In this document: positions 1 through 8,208 of the stretch, piece after piece
Layout: each line of letters starts with the position of its first letter
How positions within the stretch are numbered: position 1 is the stretch's first letter
Origin: Stenotrophomonas ginsengisoli
GTDB lineage: Bacteria; Pseudomonadota; Gammaproteobacteria; Xanthomonadales; Xanthomonadaceae
Direction: 5' to 3'
Assembly (NCBI RefSeq): GCF_001431485.1
Contig: NZ_LDJM01000018.1
Location: 124,001 to 188,000 of the forward strand
DNA: 64,000 nt
Made by a program: the position numbers and the translations under genes
Notes under the pieces: generated by a model
Database searches by the model: none
Told to the model about the DNA's origin: nothing
Seen by the model: only the letters and a program-made list of their open reading frames with translations

Positions 1-174
1 ACCGGCGAGATCAGCTACGGTTACATCCCGCCGTACAGCGTGGTTGTTTCCGGCTCGCTGCCGAGCAAGGACGGCAGCCACTCGCTGTACTGCGCGGTGA
101 TCGTCAAGCAGGTGGACGAAAAGACCATCGGCAAGACCAGCATCAACGAACTGCTGCGCGGCCTGGCCGACTGA
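1..174 (+). CDS. dapD: DapD C-terminal end (partial)
   Basis: This is the last 57 codons of 2,3,4,5-tetrahydropyridine-2,6-dicarboxylate N-succinyltransferase, which acts in the succinylase branch of lysine and diaminopimelate synthesis. The gene enters from outside the window. The readable part contains [20 protein letters not shown] and ends [10 protein letters not shown], which matches the end of the left-handed beta-helix and tail of DapD. The neighbouring dapE acts later in the same pathway, which supports the call. Confidence 0.85.
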   Translation, partial: TGEISYGYIPPYSVVVSGSLPSKDGSHSLYCAVIVKQVDEKTIGKTSINELLRGLAD

Positions 175-181
175 TCCAACC

Positions 182-207
182 ACGGCCGGGCTTGTCCCGG
201 CCGTTTT
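182..207 (+). terminator. Hairpin terminator after dapD
   Basis: A perfect 9-bp stem ACGGCCGGG / CCCGGCCGT (182-190 with 196-204) is followed by TTTT. It lies between the dapD stop and the next start codon, so it may only partly separate dapD from the downstream genes. Confidence 0.6.
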
Positions 208-224
208 GTATTGAAGGAACACAC

Positions 225-584
225 ATGACTGCCACCATCCATGGCCTGAAGAACTGCGACACCTGCAAGAAAGCCACCAAGTGGCTGGACCGTTTCGGTG
301 TGGAATACAGCTTCGTCGATTACCGCGACAACAAGCCTTCCCCGGAAACCCTGCTGGAATGGGCCGCCCAGCTCGGCGGCCTGGCCGCGATGGTCAACAA
401 GTCCTCCACCACCTGGCGCCAGTTGCCGGAAAACCGCAAGGCGGCCGATTCGGATGCCGAATGGAAGCTGCTGCTGCGCGAATACCCGCAGCTGATCAAG
501 CGCCCGGTCGTGGTCACCGCCGACGGCGTGGTCAGCCAGGGCTTCTCTGATAACGGTTTCAAGAAGCGCTTCAACATCGACTGA
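225..584 (+). CDS. Spx/ArsC-family protein (YffB-like)
   Basis: This 119-residue protein starts [21 protein letters not shown]. The CxxC pair sits in a thioredoxin-fold N-terminus as in the ArsC/Spx/YffB family (about 115-120 aa). A GTG-initiated upstream extension is unlikely because the AAGGAAC ribosome-binding site precedes this ATG. YffB-type proteins occur next to dapE in many gammaproteobacteria; their substrate is uncertain (glutathione-dependent thiol reductase has been proposed) and nothing here shows real arsenate reduction. Only one base separates its stop from dapE, so the two are probably cotranscribed. Confidence 0.8.
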   Translation: MTATIHGLKNCDTCKKATKWLDRFGVEYSFVDYRDNKPSPETLLEWAAQLGGLAAMVNKSSTTWRQLPENRKAADSDAEWKLLLREYPQLIKRPVVVTADGVVSQGFSDNGFKKRFNID

Positions 585-585
585 C

Positions 586-1713
586 ATGTCCTCTGTTCTT
601 GATCTGACCTGCGATCTCATCGCCCGCCCGTCCATCACCCCGATCGATGCCGGTTGCCAGCAGCTGATCGCCTCCCGCCTGGCCACTGCGGGTTTCACCA
701 TCGAACACCTGCGCTTTGGCGAGGTCGACAACCTCTGGGCCACGCACGGGCAGGGCGAGCCGGTGCTGGTGCTGCTCGGCCATACCGACGTGGTGCCGCC
801 CGGCCCGCGGCAGGATTGGACCAGCGACCCGTTCACCCCGGAAATCCGAGATGGCGTGCTCTATGGCCGTGGCGCGGCCGACATGAAGGGCAGCGTCGCC
901 GCCTTTGTCGTGGCCGCCGAACAGTTCGTGGCCGCCCATCCGGAGCATCCCGGTACCCTGGCCGTACTGGTGACCTCGGACGAGGAGGGTGATGCGATTG
1001 ATGGCGTGCGCCATGTTGCGCGCCTGTTTGCCGAGCGCGGCCAGCGCATCGACTGGTGCATCACCGGCGAGCCCTCATCGACCGCGGTGCTGGGCGACCT
1101 GCTGCGTGTGGGCCGTCGCGGCTCGCTCACCGGCACGCTTACCGTGCGCGGCGTGCAGGGCCATGTCGCCTATCCGGACAAGGCCAGAAACCCCATCCAC
1201 CTGGCCGCACCGGCGCTGGCCGAGCTGACCGCCCGCCGCTGGGACGAGGGTTATGAAACCTTCCCGCCGACCAGCCTGCAGGTCTCCAACATCAACGCCG
1301 GCACCGGCGCCTCGAACGTCATTCCCGGCACGCTGGAGGTGATGTTCAATCTGCGCTACACCCCGCTGTGGAATGCGCAGAAGCTGGAAACTGAAATCCA
1401 CGCCCTGTTCGATGCACACGGGCTGGATTATTCGATCAAGTGGCACCGCAGCGGTGAGCCGTTCTACACCCCCGAAGGCCGCCTGCGTTCGGTCGCCCGC
1501 GACGTCTTGGGCCAGTTTGCCGGCAAGGCGCCGATCGAGAGCACCGGCGGCGGCACATCCGATGCCCGCTTCATCGCCCCACTGGGCGCGCAGTGCATCG
1601 AGGTCGGCCCGGTCAACGCCACCATCCACCAGGTGGATGAGTGTGTGCGGGTGGAGGAGCTGGAGCGGCTGCCGGAACTGTACCGGCAGTTGATTGAGCG
1701 GTTGTTGGTTTAG
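586..1713 (+). CDS. dapE: Succinyl-diaminopimelate desuccinylase
   Basis: The 375-residue enzyme hydrolyses N-succinyl-LL-diaminopimelate to LL-diaminopimelate and succinate in lysine and cell-wall precursor synthesis. Metal-site motifs of the M20 family are present: [20 protein letters not shown] and [11 protein letters not shown], then a dimerisation domain ([15 protein letters not shown]) and the C-terminal [14 protein letters not shown]. Length and ends are normal for DapE. It starts one base after the YffB-like gene. The following DNA changes abruptly to AT-rich sequence, marking the edge of the defence insertion. Confidence 0.95.
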   Translation: MSSVLDLTCDLIARPSITPIDAGCQQLIASRLATAGFTIEHLRFGEVDNLWATHGQGEPVLVLLGHTDVVPPGPRQDWTSDPFTPEIRDGVLYGRGAADMKGSVAAFVVAAEQFVAAHPEHPGTLAVLVTSDEEGDAIDGVRHVARLFAERGQRIDWCITGEPSSTAVLGDLLRVGRRGSLTGTLTVRGVQGHVAYPDKARNPIHLAAPALAELTARRWDEGYETFPPTSLQVSNINAGTGASNVIPGTLEVMFNLRYTPLWNAQKLETEIHALFDAHGLDYSIKWHRSGEPFYTPEGRLRSVARDVLGQFAGKAPIESTGGGTSDARFIAPLGAQCIEVGPVNATIHQVDECVRVEELERLPELYRQLIERLLV

Positions 1714-1736
1714 ATAGCAAATATCATTTGATTTTA

Positions 1737-1765
1737 TTGTCTCGGCGTGATTGGATTGATATTTA
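1737..1765 (+). promoter_or_regulatory. Candidate sigma70 promoter of the defence pair
   Basis: TTGTCT (1737-1742) and TATTTA (1760-1765) are separated by 17 bases in an AT-rich stretch just after dapE and about 55 bases before the nuclease start codon. The hexamers are imperfect and the call is tentative. Confidence 0.35.
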
Positions 1766-1820
1766 TTGTGGGGGTTTTTCTTTACTTGGCTTAAGGCTGA
1801 TTTTCTCAGGGGGCGATTGG

Positions 1821-4118
1821 ATGGTATCTCGCAGTGCGACAGGGGGTATGTCGCTAAGATTTATTGAGCTGACTGGGTTTCGTCGTCTGGAAATGATTCA
1901 GATGGAAATTGATCAGAAGACTACTATTCTGGTCGGCGCAAATAATAGTGGAAAAACATCGATACTCGCAGCTCTCCGGCACTTCCTTGCGGACGGATCT
2001 CCGTTCGGTGCATTCGACATCAGCCTTTCGCAGTGGCCAAAGCTGCGAGCTTTTGGAAAGGCATGGGAAGCGTTGTTGGAAGATCCTTTGACCGTGAGTG
2101 GTGACGAGGAACATTGGGAGCAGCAGCTTCAAAGCCTTCTCTCGGCCATGCCAACGCTGGACCTCTGGTTCGATGCGGAGGCGGGTATGTACCACTACGT
2201 TGCTCCATTTCTATCTAAGTTCAGCTGGAAGGGCGGTGCCGTGGGTATCCGCCTGCGCCTGGAGCCGGCATCAACAGCTGAAGAGCTGAAGCAACTCGCT
2301 TGGGTATATCGCGCGGCACGCGAGCCAGTGAAGGATATGGGCGCTGACTCGCTGGCCTGGCCTATCGACCTTCTAGACTTTTGGCTCCGTGAGCCCTCAA
2401 GGCTTGGCCAGGTTCGTGCATACAAGCTCGATGCAGAAAACAATCCTATAGCTGGCTTCAAGACCTACGTCACCCCGACACTTGCTGCAAATGCCATTCA
2501 TATTGAGCGCAAGCATCTTTCCAGGGTCATACGGGTGGACTTTGTTGCCGCACAACGTGGGCTGGGCAGCGAAGAGGCTGAGTCGCGATCCGCCTCCGGC
2601 CCTCATCGAGTAGGTATGTTCTCAAACCAGCTCCTTAAGTTCGCCCGTCAGCACTTGAACGTCTCCAGTTCAGGGCATAGTCAACGAGCGGATCTAATCA
2701 AAGCTGTGGCGGACGCGCAGAGAGACCTCGATAAGAAGATTCACGAAGCAATTGCTGATTCAGTTGAAGAAGTGAAGGAGCTCGGCTATCCCGGTCTGCA
2801 CGATCCTCAAGAGATTCGTTTTCGCACACGCATTCAGACGGCTGATCTGCTAGACCACGGAACTGCAGTCCAGTACAGCATGCAGAAGGAGTCGCTCGAG
2901 GAGTTACTCCCTGAATACTCTATAGGACTTGGCTACCAGAACCTCCAGTCACTCAGCTATCAGCTGGTGTCATTCAAGGCAGCACGGCTCAAGCCGGATA
3001 AGGAATCTCCTGCACCCGTTCACCTAGTGATGATTGAGGAGCCTGAAGCGCATCTTCACGTCCAGGTGCAGCGCATCTTTTCCGACAAGGCACACAAACT
3101 CATCAGCCCGGTGGGGGCGGACGTTTCCGCCCTCAACAGCCAGCTACTCATTAGTACCCACTCGAGCCATCTTGCACACGCCGAGAACTTTGATCGTCTC
3201 CGGTATGTCCGGCGCATTGCTAAGAGTTCCGCGAGTCCAATGCCGACAACCGAAGTGGTCAATCTTGGTCAGGTCTTTGGTGACGACAAGAAAACACGTC
3301 AGTTTGCAGAGCGCTACTTCCGTGTTCAACACACCGACCTGCTATTCGCGAATGCGGCCATCTTCGTTGAAGGCGTTGCCGAGCGCATGCTTGTCCCCCT
3401 CTTTATGGAACGGGATTTCAAGGATTTGAGCAGTCGGTATGTATCCTTTCTTGATATTGGAGGGAGCCATGCCCATCGACTCAAGCCTCTAGTCGAGAAG
3501 CTCCGGATTCCTACCGTCATCATCACAGACGTAGATCCTTGCGAGGAAGAGGTCGGCAAACCCAAGAAGAACGGTGAGCCAACTAAGAAGTTGGTCGCTG
3601 TTGCAAACACGGGCCAAGCAGGCCTCCAATGTGGCAACCCGACGCTCCGAGGTTGGCACCCGAAGCTTCAGAAGCTAGATGACTTCAAGAGTCCGACCGA
3701 CGCTCAGTTGGTATGGAGTGAGACTGCAGAGTGCCTCGTTCGATTCGCCTGGCAGCTGCCTGTTGCTGAAGCAGACGGCAGCTGGCCTAGCTCTTTTGAG
3801 GACTCTCTCGTTCTTTCGAACATTTCTTGGTTCAAGGGTCTCATGGATGAGAAGGTAGGTGATGATGGCCTGGAGATAGAGCCGCCAACTGGGGCGCTTG
3901 GTTCTGTAGCTAAAGCTGTCGCCAATGCTGGAAGTGTTGCTGAGATGGTCGCTGCGCTTCATAAGGTAATGCACGGATCGCTCAACAAAGGCGAGCTTGC
4001 CGCGAGCATCTTCGAGAAACTGGCCTCTGATGAATCAGTTGTCTGCCCAAAGTACATCGCAGATGCCTTGGCCTGGCTACAGGCTCAGCTTGAGCCCAGC
4101 AAGGAATCGGTGGCATGA
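1821..4118 (+). CDS. Gabija-type OLD ATPase/TOPRIM nuclease (GajA-like)
   Basis: This 765-residue protein has an N-terminal ABC-type ATPase with Walker A GANNSGKT (residues 39-46), a Walker B near IEEPEAH (405-411) and an H-loop in LLISTHSSHLAH, followed by a C-terminal TOPRIM domain with the catalytic glutamate in FVEG (E517) and the metal-binding DVD (570-572). That order is the class 2 OLD nuclease layout. The ATG at 1821 was chosen because AGGGGG lies 7 bases upstream; ATG 1848 is an alternative. The stop overlaps the next start (ATGA). Known Gabija GajA proteins nick or degrade phage DNA when nucleotides are depleted; that role is inferred. It is longer than the Bacillus GajA (about 580 aa), and G+C is clearly lower than in the flanks. 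Confidence 0.8.
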   Translation: MVSRSATGGMSLRFIELTGFRRLEMIQMEIDQKTTILVGANNSGKTSILAALRHFLADGSPFGAFDISLSQWPKLRAFGKAWEALLEDPLTVSGDEEHWEQQLQSLLSAMPTLDLWFDAEAGMYHYVAPFLSKFSWKGGAVGIRLRLEPASTAEELKQLAWVYRAAREPVKDMGADSLAWPIDLLDFWLREPSRLGQVRAYKLDAENNPIAGFKTYVTPTLAANAIHIERKHLSRVIRVDFVAAQRGLGSEEAESRSASGPHRVGMFSNQLLKFARQHLNVSSSGHSQRADLIKAVADAQRDLDKKIHEAIADSVEEVKELGYPGLHDPQEIRFRTRIQTADLLDHGTAVQYSMQKESLEELLPEYSIGLGYQNLQSLSYQLVSFKAARLKPDKESPAPVHLVMIEEPEAHLHVQVQRIFSDKAHKLISPVGADVSALNSQLLISTHSSHLAHAENFDRLRYVRRIAKSSASPMPTTEVVNLGQVFGDDKKTRQFAERYFRVQHTDLLFANAAIFVEGVAERMLVPLFMERDFKDLSSRYVSFLDIGGSHAHRLKPLVEKLRIPTVIITDVDPCEEEVGKPKKNGEPTKKLVAVANTGQAGLQCGNPTLRGWHPKLQKLDDFKSPTDAQLVWSETAECLVRFAWQLPVAEADGSWPSSFEDSLVLSNISWFKGLMDEKVGDDGLEIEPPTGALGSVAKAVANAGSVAEMVAALHKVMHGSLNKGELAASIFEKLASDESVVCPKYIADALAWLQAQLEPSKESVA

Positions 4119-6073
4119 ATGCTATCCCCATCTTTGCCGATAACGAGCGCGATGCAGGGGTCGTCGAGGAAATATGCGGATATCTTACTGAGGAGCCGCC
4201 GCGTAACTACTTCCTCTTTGCTGGTGCTGGCTCCGGAAAGACGCGTACTTTAGTCGAGGTTCTGCGTCGAATGACAGGTGTTGTGCGGCACGAAAAGGGC
4301 GGGCAGCTTGCCCGACGACTGCGAACGTATGGCCGTTCGATACGTGTGGTCACATACACGAAGAACGCGGTCGCGGTCATCAATGGACGTCTCGGAGACA
4401 ACGATCTTGTGAGCGTCTCCACAATTCATGCGTTCTGCTGGGAGCTCGTCAGCGGATTTAATGATGACATTCGAGCAGCGCTCGTCGCCATCAAGCAAGC
4501 TCAGCTTGAAAAGGAAACGGCAGAAGCGGCGGCCAAGCCGAGGGGAATCACTCCAGCTAAGCAGCGAGACTTGGATGAAATTAAGGCAGACATCGAGGCA
4601 TTCAAGCTGACAGATGTGTTCATCTATCATCCAGACCGGGAGACACATGGTGCCGGCGCACTCGCCCACAATCACGTGCTGGACGCTACAGCTTGGCTGC
4701 TGCTGCACAGGCCTACGCTGCAGACCATTCTGAAAGACCGTCACCCCATCATTCTTATTGATGAGTCGCAAGACACGATGAAGGGCATGCTGGATGCCTT
4801 GATGAGCCTTGCAGAGCCGAGGGGGAGTGGGCTCACCCTTGGACTGCTTGGCGATCATCGGCAACGCATCTATACCGACGGTCATTCTGACCTTCCAAGC
4901 CTAGTCCCGGTGAGCTGGGCGACGCCAGAGCTGCAAATGAACCATCGCAGTCAGCGTCGAATCGTGACGCTCATTAACAGAATCTGGGAGGCGGAGCTCG
5001 AAGGTCGAACGCAGCCAGCCAATGGCGTCGAACAGCACCCGCGAATGGAGAAAGCTGGCGGGGTGGTCCGAATCTTCATCGGTGATACTTCCCTCTCGCC
5101 GGAGGAAAAAGTCAAGGCCGAACGTTGGTGCGCAGATCAGATGCGACAAGCGAGCGGGTCTGATGCCTGGAGTGAGGATCAGTATCAGTTGCTTGCTCTG
5201 GAGCATAAACTCGTGGCAACTCGTGGTTCTTTTCTCGATGCGTACAGTGCAATGGCTTTGATCGACCCGAATTCGGCCGCGCCTACGGGAAGCGGCGAGA
5301 ACAAGGGGCCCGCAGCTGTGCAGATGCTTTTGAATGAGCTTTCACGGTTGGAGGCATGTGTTGGTGAGGATGGTGCCATCGACGAGTTCAAGGCCACCGA
5401 AGTCTTTCGTTGTTTCGGTCGTCTCGATAACATGCCGGAGAGCGAGGTCGAGCGCGCGAAGCGTTTCGAGGAAATACTTCAAGGTATCTCAGATTTCGCT
5501 GCTGCCTGTGCAAATCCTGAAGCTACAGTCGAACAAGTTCTCACATCGGTCTTGAATGCAAAACTGTTCGAAGTCGATCCTCGTCTTTCAGCGGCATTTG
5601 CCGACAAGTCTCCTGCGCCACCAGCTCCAGGTAGGGGCGAAGAGGAGTCCAAGAAGGACCGGATACGTCGGGGTTGGTGTGCGTTGTTCGCTACCCCATG
5701 GAGTCAGCTACAGAAATACTGTACTTATCTCGCGGGAAATTCGGTGCTTGCCACTCACCAAGTGGTAAAAGGATCAGAGTTTCTTCATGTCATGGTTGTG
5801 ATGGACGATAAGCTGGCCGGCGGCAATCGGTTCTCGTACGACAAGATTTTTGGTGGTGTCCGGCTAAGCAAATCGGACTTGGATAATGCGGGAAAAGGTA
5901 AGGAGACGACTATCGATCGTAGCTTGCGCCTCCTGTACGTCACCTGCAGCAGAGCCAAGGAGTCGCTAGCGCTAGTTCTTTGGTCCTCCGATCCTTCGGC
6001 CGCGCTGAATCGTATCAAGGAGAGTGAGTGGTTTTCGAACGAGGAAATTATCGAAATTAATTTTCAAGTTTGA
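4115..6073 (+). CDS. UvrD-like helicase of Gabija-type system (GajB-like)
   Basis: This 652-residue superfamily 1 helicase has Walker A GAGSGKT (37-43), the Walker B variant DESQD (216-220), motif III LLGDHRQRIY, motif IV MNHRSQ, motif V KGSEFLHVMVV and motif VI LLYVTCSRAKE (from 606). It overlaps the OLD nuclease gene by four bases, so the pair is translationally coupled. Class 2 OLD nucleases with an adjacent UvrD-like partner define the Gabija anti-phage architecture. The gene shares the low G+C of its partner and is the distal end of the insertion. Bacillus GajB is shorter (about 490 aa). Confidence 0.8.
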   Translation: MNAIPIFADNERDAGVVEEICGYLTEEPPRNYFLFAGAGSGKTRTLVEVLRRMTGVVRHEKGGQLARRLRTYGRSIRVVTYTKNAVAVINGRLGDNDLVSVSTIHAFCWELVSGFNDDIRAALVAIKQAQLEKETAEAAAKPRGITPAKQRDLDEIKADIEAFKLTDVFIYHPDRETHGAGALAHNHVLDATAWLLLHRPTLQTILKDRHPIILIDESQDTMKGMLDALMSLAEPRGSGLTLGLLGDHRQRIYTDGHSDLPSLVPVSWATPELQMNHRSQRRIVTLINRIWEAELEGRTQPANGVEQHPRMEKAGGVVRIFIGDTSLSPEEKVKAERWCADQMRQASGSDAWSEDQYQLLALEHKLVATRGSFLDAYSAMALIDPNSAAPTGSGENKGPAAVQMLLNELSRLEACVGEDGAIDEFKATEVFRCFGRLDNMPESEVERAKRFEEILQGISDFAAACANPEATVEQVLTSVLNAKLFEVDPRLSAAFADKSPAPPAPGRGEEESKKDRIRRGWCALFATPWSQLQKYCTYLAGNSVLATHQVVKGSEFLHVMVVMDDKLAGGNRFSYDKIFGGVRLSKSDLDNAGKGKETTIDRSLRLLYVTCSRAKESLALVLWSSDPSAALNRIKESEWFSNEEIIEINFQV

Positions 6074-6186
6074 TCTGTAAGATTGCTTCATTATCGGATA
6101 CAGGCGTGAGGTCTAATAATGATAAATGTATCTGTTGCCAATGAAACCGTTGCAGCCGCCTGATCTTCCGGGTTAGTGTCGTTGCC

Positions 6187-6288
6187 ATGCACGCCGTCCT
6201 CAACGCCAACGTGAACAATCCGAACAATCGCAACAATGCGATTGGGAACGATCGCGTGGGCAGGATGCGGACCCGCGCACTGGCTTGA
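6187..6288 (+). CDS. Asn-rich leader peptide of asnB attenuator
   Basis: The 33-codon frame begins MHAVLNANVNNPNNRNN and has nine Asn codons within residues 6-21 (positions 6, 8, 10, 11, 13, 14, 16, 17, 21), then stops at TGA 6286-6288. It sits in the 355-base gap between the helicase gene and asnB, ending 23 bases before an intrinsic terminator. A run of codons for the product of the downstream biosynthetic gene is the hallmark of leader-peptide attenuation. No strong ribosome-binding site precedes the ATG, so the exact start is uncertain. Apart from this and the terminator, I see no other gene in 6074-6428. Confidence 0.7.
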   Translation: MHAVLNANVNNPNNRNNAIGNDRVGRMRTRALA

Positions 6289-6337
6289 GACACTCAGCCA
6301 GACCAACAAAACCCGCATCGAAGGATGCGGGTTTTTT
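6264..6337 (+). promoter_or_regulatory. asnB: asnB attenuator: antiterminator and terminator
   Basis: The terminator is ACCCGCATC (6311-6319), loop GAAG, GATGCGGGT (6324-6332) then TTTTTT. The sequence GATGCGG occurs a second time at 6264-6270, inside the leader reading frame just after the Asn codons, and can pair with CCGCATC (6313-6319), which would break up the terminator stem. A smaller stem CGCG-T-GG (6253-6259) with CCCGCG (6272-6277) could sequester it. These mutually exclusive pairings are what ribosome-mediated attenuation requires: stalling on Asn codons would favour the antiterminator and asnB transcription. Confidence 0.65.
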
Positions 6338-6428
6338 GTTGGGCCCGGCTGGGGCCTGCACCACCGTCACACGCTTCATCGCAACACCGCCGTATCTCCG
6401 TCTTCCCCCATGTTTTGGAGTACTACCC

Positions 6429-8126
6429 ATGTGTTCGATCTTCGGCATCTTCGGCCTGCAACCCGGCGACGACCTGGCCGCGCTGCGCCGCCAGTCCCTT
6501 GAGCATTCCCAGCGCCAGCGTCACCGCGGGCCGGACTGGAGCGGCGTGTATGTGGATGACGGGGCGATCCTGGTGCACGAGCGCCTGGCCATCGTGGACC
6601 CTGCCGGCGGTTCGCAGCCGCTGCTCTCCGATGATGGCGAACTTGCCCTGGCGGTGAACGGGGAGATTTACAACCACAAGGCGCTGAAGGCCGAATTGAA
6701 ACAGCCCTATGCCTTCCAGACCGAATCGGATTGCGAGGTGATCAACGCGCTGTACCGCGAAGACGAGCCGGGCAGTTTTCTCAACCGCCTCAACGGCATC
6801 TTTGCCTTCGCCCTGTGGGACAAGGCCAAGGGCCGCGTGCTGATTGCGCGTGACACCATCGGTGTGGTGCCGCTGTACTGGGGCCATGACAGCCAGGGCC
6901 GCCTGCGCGTGGCTTCGGAAATGAAGTCGCTGGTCGATACCTGCGCCGACGTGGCCCAGTTCCCACCCGGCCACTGGTATGACAGTGCCACCGGCCAGCT
7001 GACCAAGTACTACAACCGCCCCTGGCGCGCGTACGAGGCGGTGGAGGGTGTTGCCGCCGATACGGCCAAACTGCGCGAGGCCTTCGAGGCCGCCGTGCAC
7101 CGCCAGCTGATGACCGACGTGCCCTATGGCGTGCTGCTCTCCGGTGGCCTGGATTCCTCGCTGGTGGCTGCGGTGGCCGCGCGTTATGCCCGTCACCGCA
7201 TCGAGGATGGCGACCAGACCGAGGCCTGGTGGCCGCGCCTGCACAGCTTTGCCATTGGCCTGAAGGGTTCGCCGGACCTGGCTGCCGCCCAGGTCGCCGC
7301 CGATCATCTGGGCACCGTCCACCACGGCTTCGAATACACCTTCGAGGAAGGCCTGGATGCACTGCCCGAGGTCATCCGTCATATCGAAACCTATGACGTC
7401 ACCTCGATCCGCGCCTCGACCCCGATGTTCCTGCTCGCACGCCGGATCAAGGCGATGGGGGTGAAGATGGTGCTCTCCGGCGAAGGTTCGGATGAGATCT
7501 TTGGCGGCTACCTGTACTTCCACAAGGCGCCCAACGCGCGCGAGTTCCACGAGGAGCTGATCCGCAAGCTCGACGCGCTCAACAACTACGATTGCCTACG
7601 CGCCAACAAGTCGATGATGGCCTGGGGCGTGGAGCCGCGTGTGCCGTTCCTGGACCGGGAGTTCATGGATGTGGCCATGGCGTTTGATGCCAAGTACAAG
7701 ATGGTGGACAAAGCCAGCGGCGGGGCGCAGCGCATGGAGAAGGGCATCCTGCGTGCGGCCTTCGAAGGCTATCTGCCGGATGAAATCCTGTGGCGGCAGA
7801 AGGAGCAGTTCTCCGATGGCGTGGGTTACGGCTGGATTGATGGCCTGAAGGCCCATGCCGAGGCGCAGGTGAGTGATCGCGAACTGGCCGCCGCCGACAA
7901 GCGCTTCCCGGTCAACCCGCCGCAGACCAAGGAAGGCTATTACTACCGCACCCTGTTCGAGCAGTTCTTCCCCACACCGGCCGCCGCCGAGACCGTGCCG
8001 GGCGGCAAGTCCATTGCCTGCTCCACCCCGGCCGCGATTGCCTGGGATGCCAGCTTTGCGTCCATGGCCGACCCTTCGGGACGCGCCGTGGCCGGTGTGC
8101 ATGACCAGGCGGTGAGCGCCATCTGA
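6429..8126 (+). CDS. asnB: Asparagine synthase B (glutamine-hydrolysing)
   Basis: The 565-residue protein makes asparagine from aspartate, ATP and glutamine. It starts MCSIFGIFG, so Cys2 is the N-terminal glutaminase nucleophile, which fixes the start at 6429. The synthetase domain carries the pyrophosphate loop LLSGGLDSSL and LSGEGSDEIFGGYLYFHKAP. Length matches E. coli AsnB-type enzymes. The gene lies behind an Asn-codon leader and terminator and converges on the ene-reductase gene across a perfect palindrome. Confidence 0.95.
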   Translation: MCSIFGIFGLQPGDDLAALRRQSLEHSQRQRHRGPDWSGVYVDDGAILVHERLAIVDPAGGSQPLLSDDGELALAVNGEIYNHKALKAELKQPYAFQTESDCEVINALYREDEPGSFLNRLNGIFAFALWDKAKGRVLIARDTIGVVPLYWGHDSQGRLRVASEMKSLVDTCADVAQFPPGHWYDSATGQLTKYYNRPWRAYEAVEGVAADTAKLREAFEAAVHRQLMTDVPYGVLLSGGLDSSLVAAVAARYARHRIEDGDQTEAWWPRLHSFAIGLKGSPDLAAAQVAADHLGTVHHGFEYTFEEGLDALPEVIRHIETYDVTSIRASTPMFLLARRIKAMGVKMVLSGEGSDEIFGGYLYFHKAPNAREFHEELIRKLDALNNYDCLRANKSMMAWGVEPRVPFLDREFMDVAMAFDAKYKMVDKASGGAQRMEKGILRAAFEGYLPDEILWRQKEQFSDGVGYGWIDGLKAHAEAQVSDRELAAADKRFPVNPPQTKEGYYYRTLFEQFFPTPAAAETVPGGKSIACSTPAAIAWDASFASMADPSGRAVAGVHDQAVSAI

Positions 8127-8153
8127 TCCGTGCTGGCTTGATCCCAGTGGGTG

Positions 8154-8190
8154 ACAGACAACGGGCCGCAGCATGCGGCCCGTTGTCTGT
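8154..8190. terminator. Bidirectional terminator-like palindrome
   Basis: A perfect 16-bp inverted repeat (ACAGACAACGGGCCGC at 8154-8169 with 8175-8190, loop AGCAT) lies between the convergent asnB and ene-reductase genes. There is no long T run, so termination strength is uncertain. Confidence 0.6.
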
Positions 8191-8208
8191 ATGGCGATGT
8201 GTGCAGGC

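Noticed and set aside
225-584. Annotation as arsenate reductase
   Set aside because: The CxxC ArsC/Spx fold is shared by YffB-like proteins. There is no ars operon, and the location next to dapE fits the YffB type.
6309-6337. Reading the hairpin only as a terminator for the defence operon
   Set aside because: It lies about 240 bases past the helicase stop, directly after an Asn-rich leader whose sequence can pair with it. Control of asnB explains it better, though it may do both.
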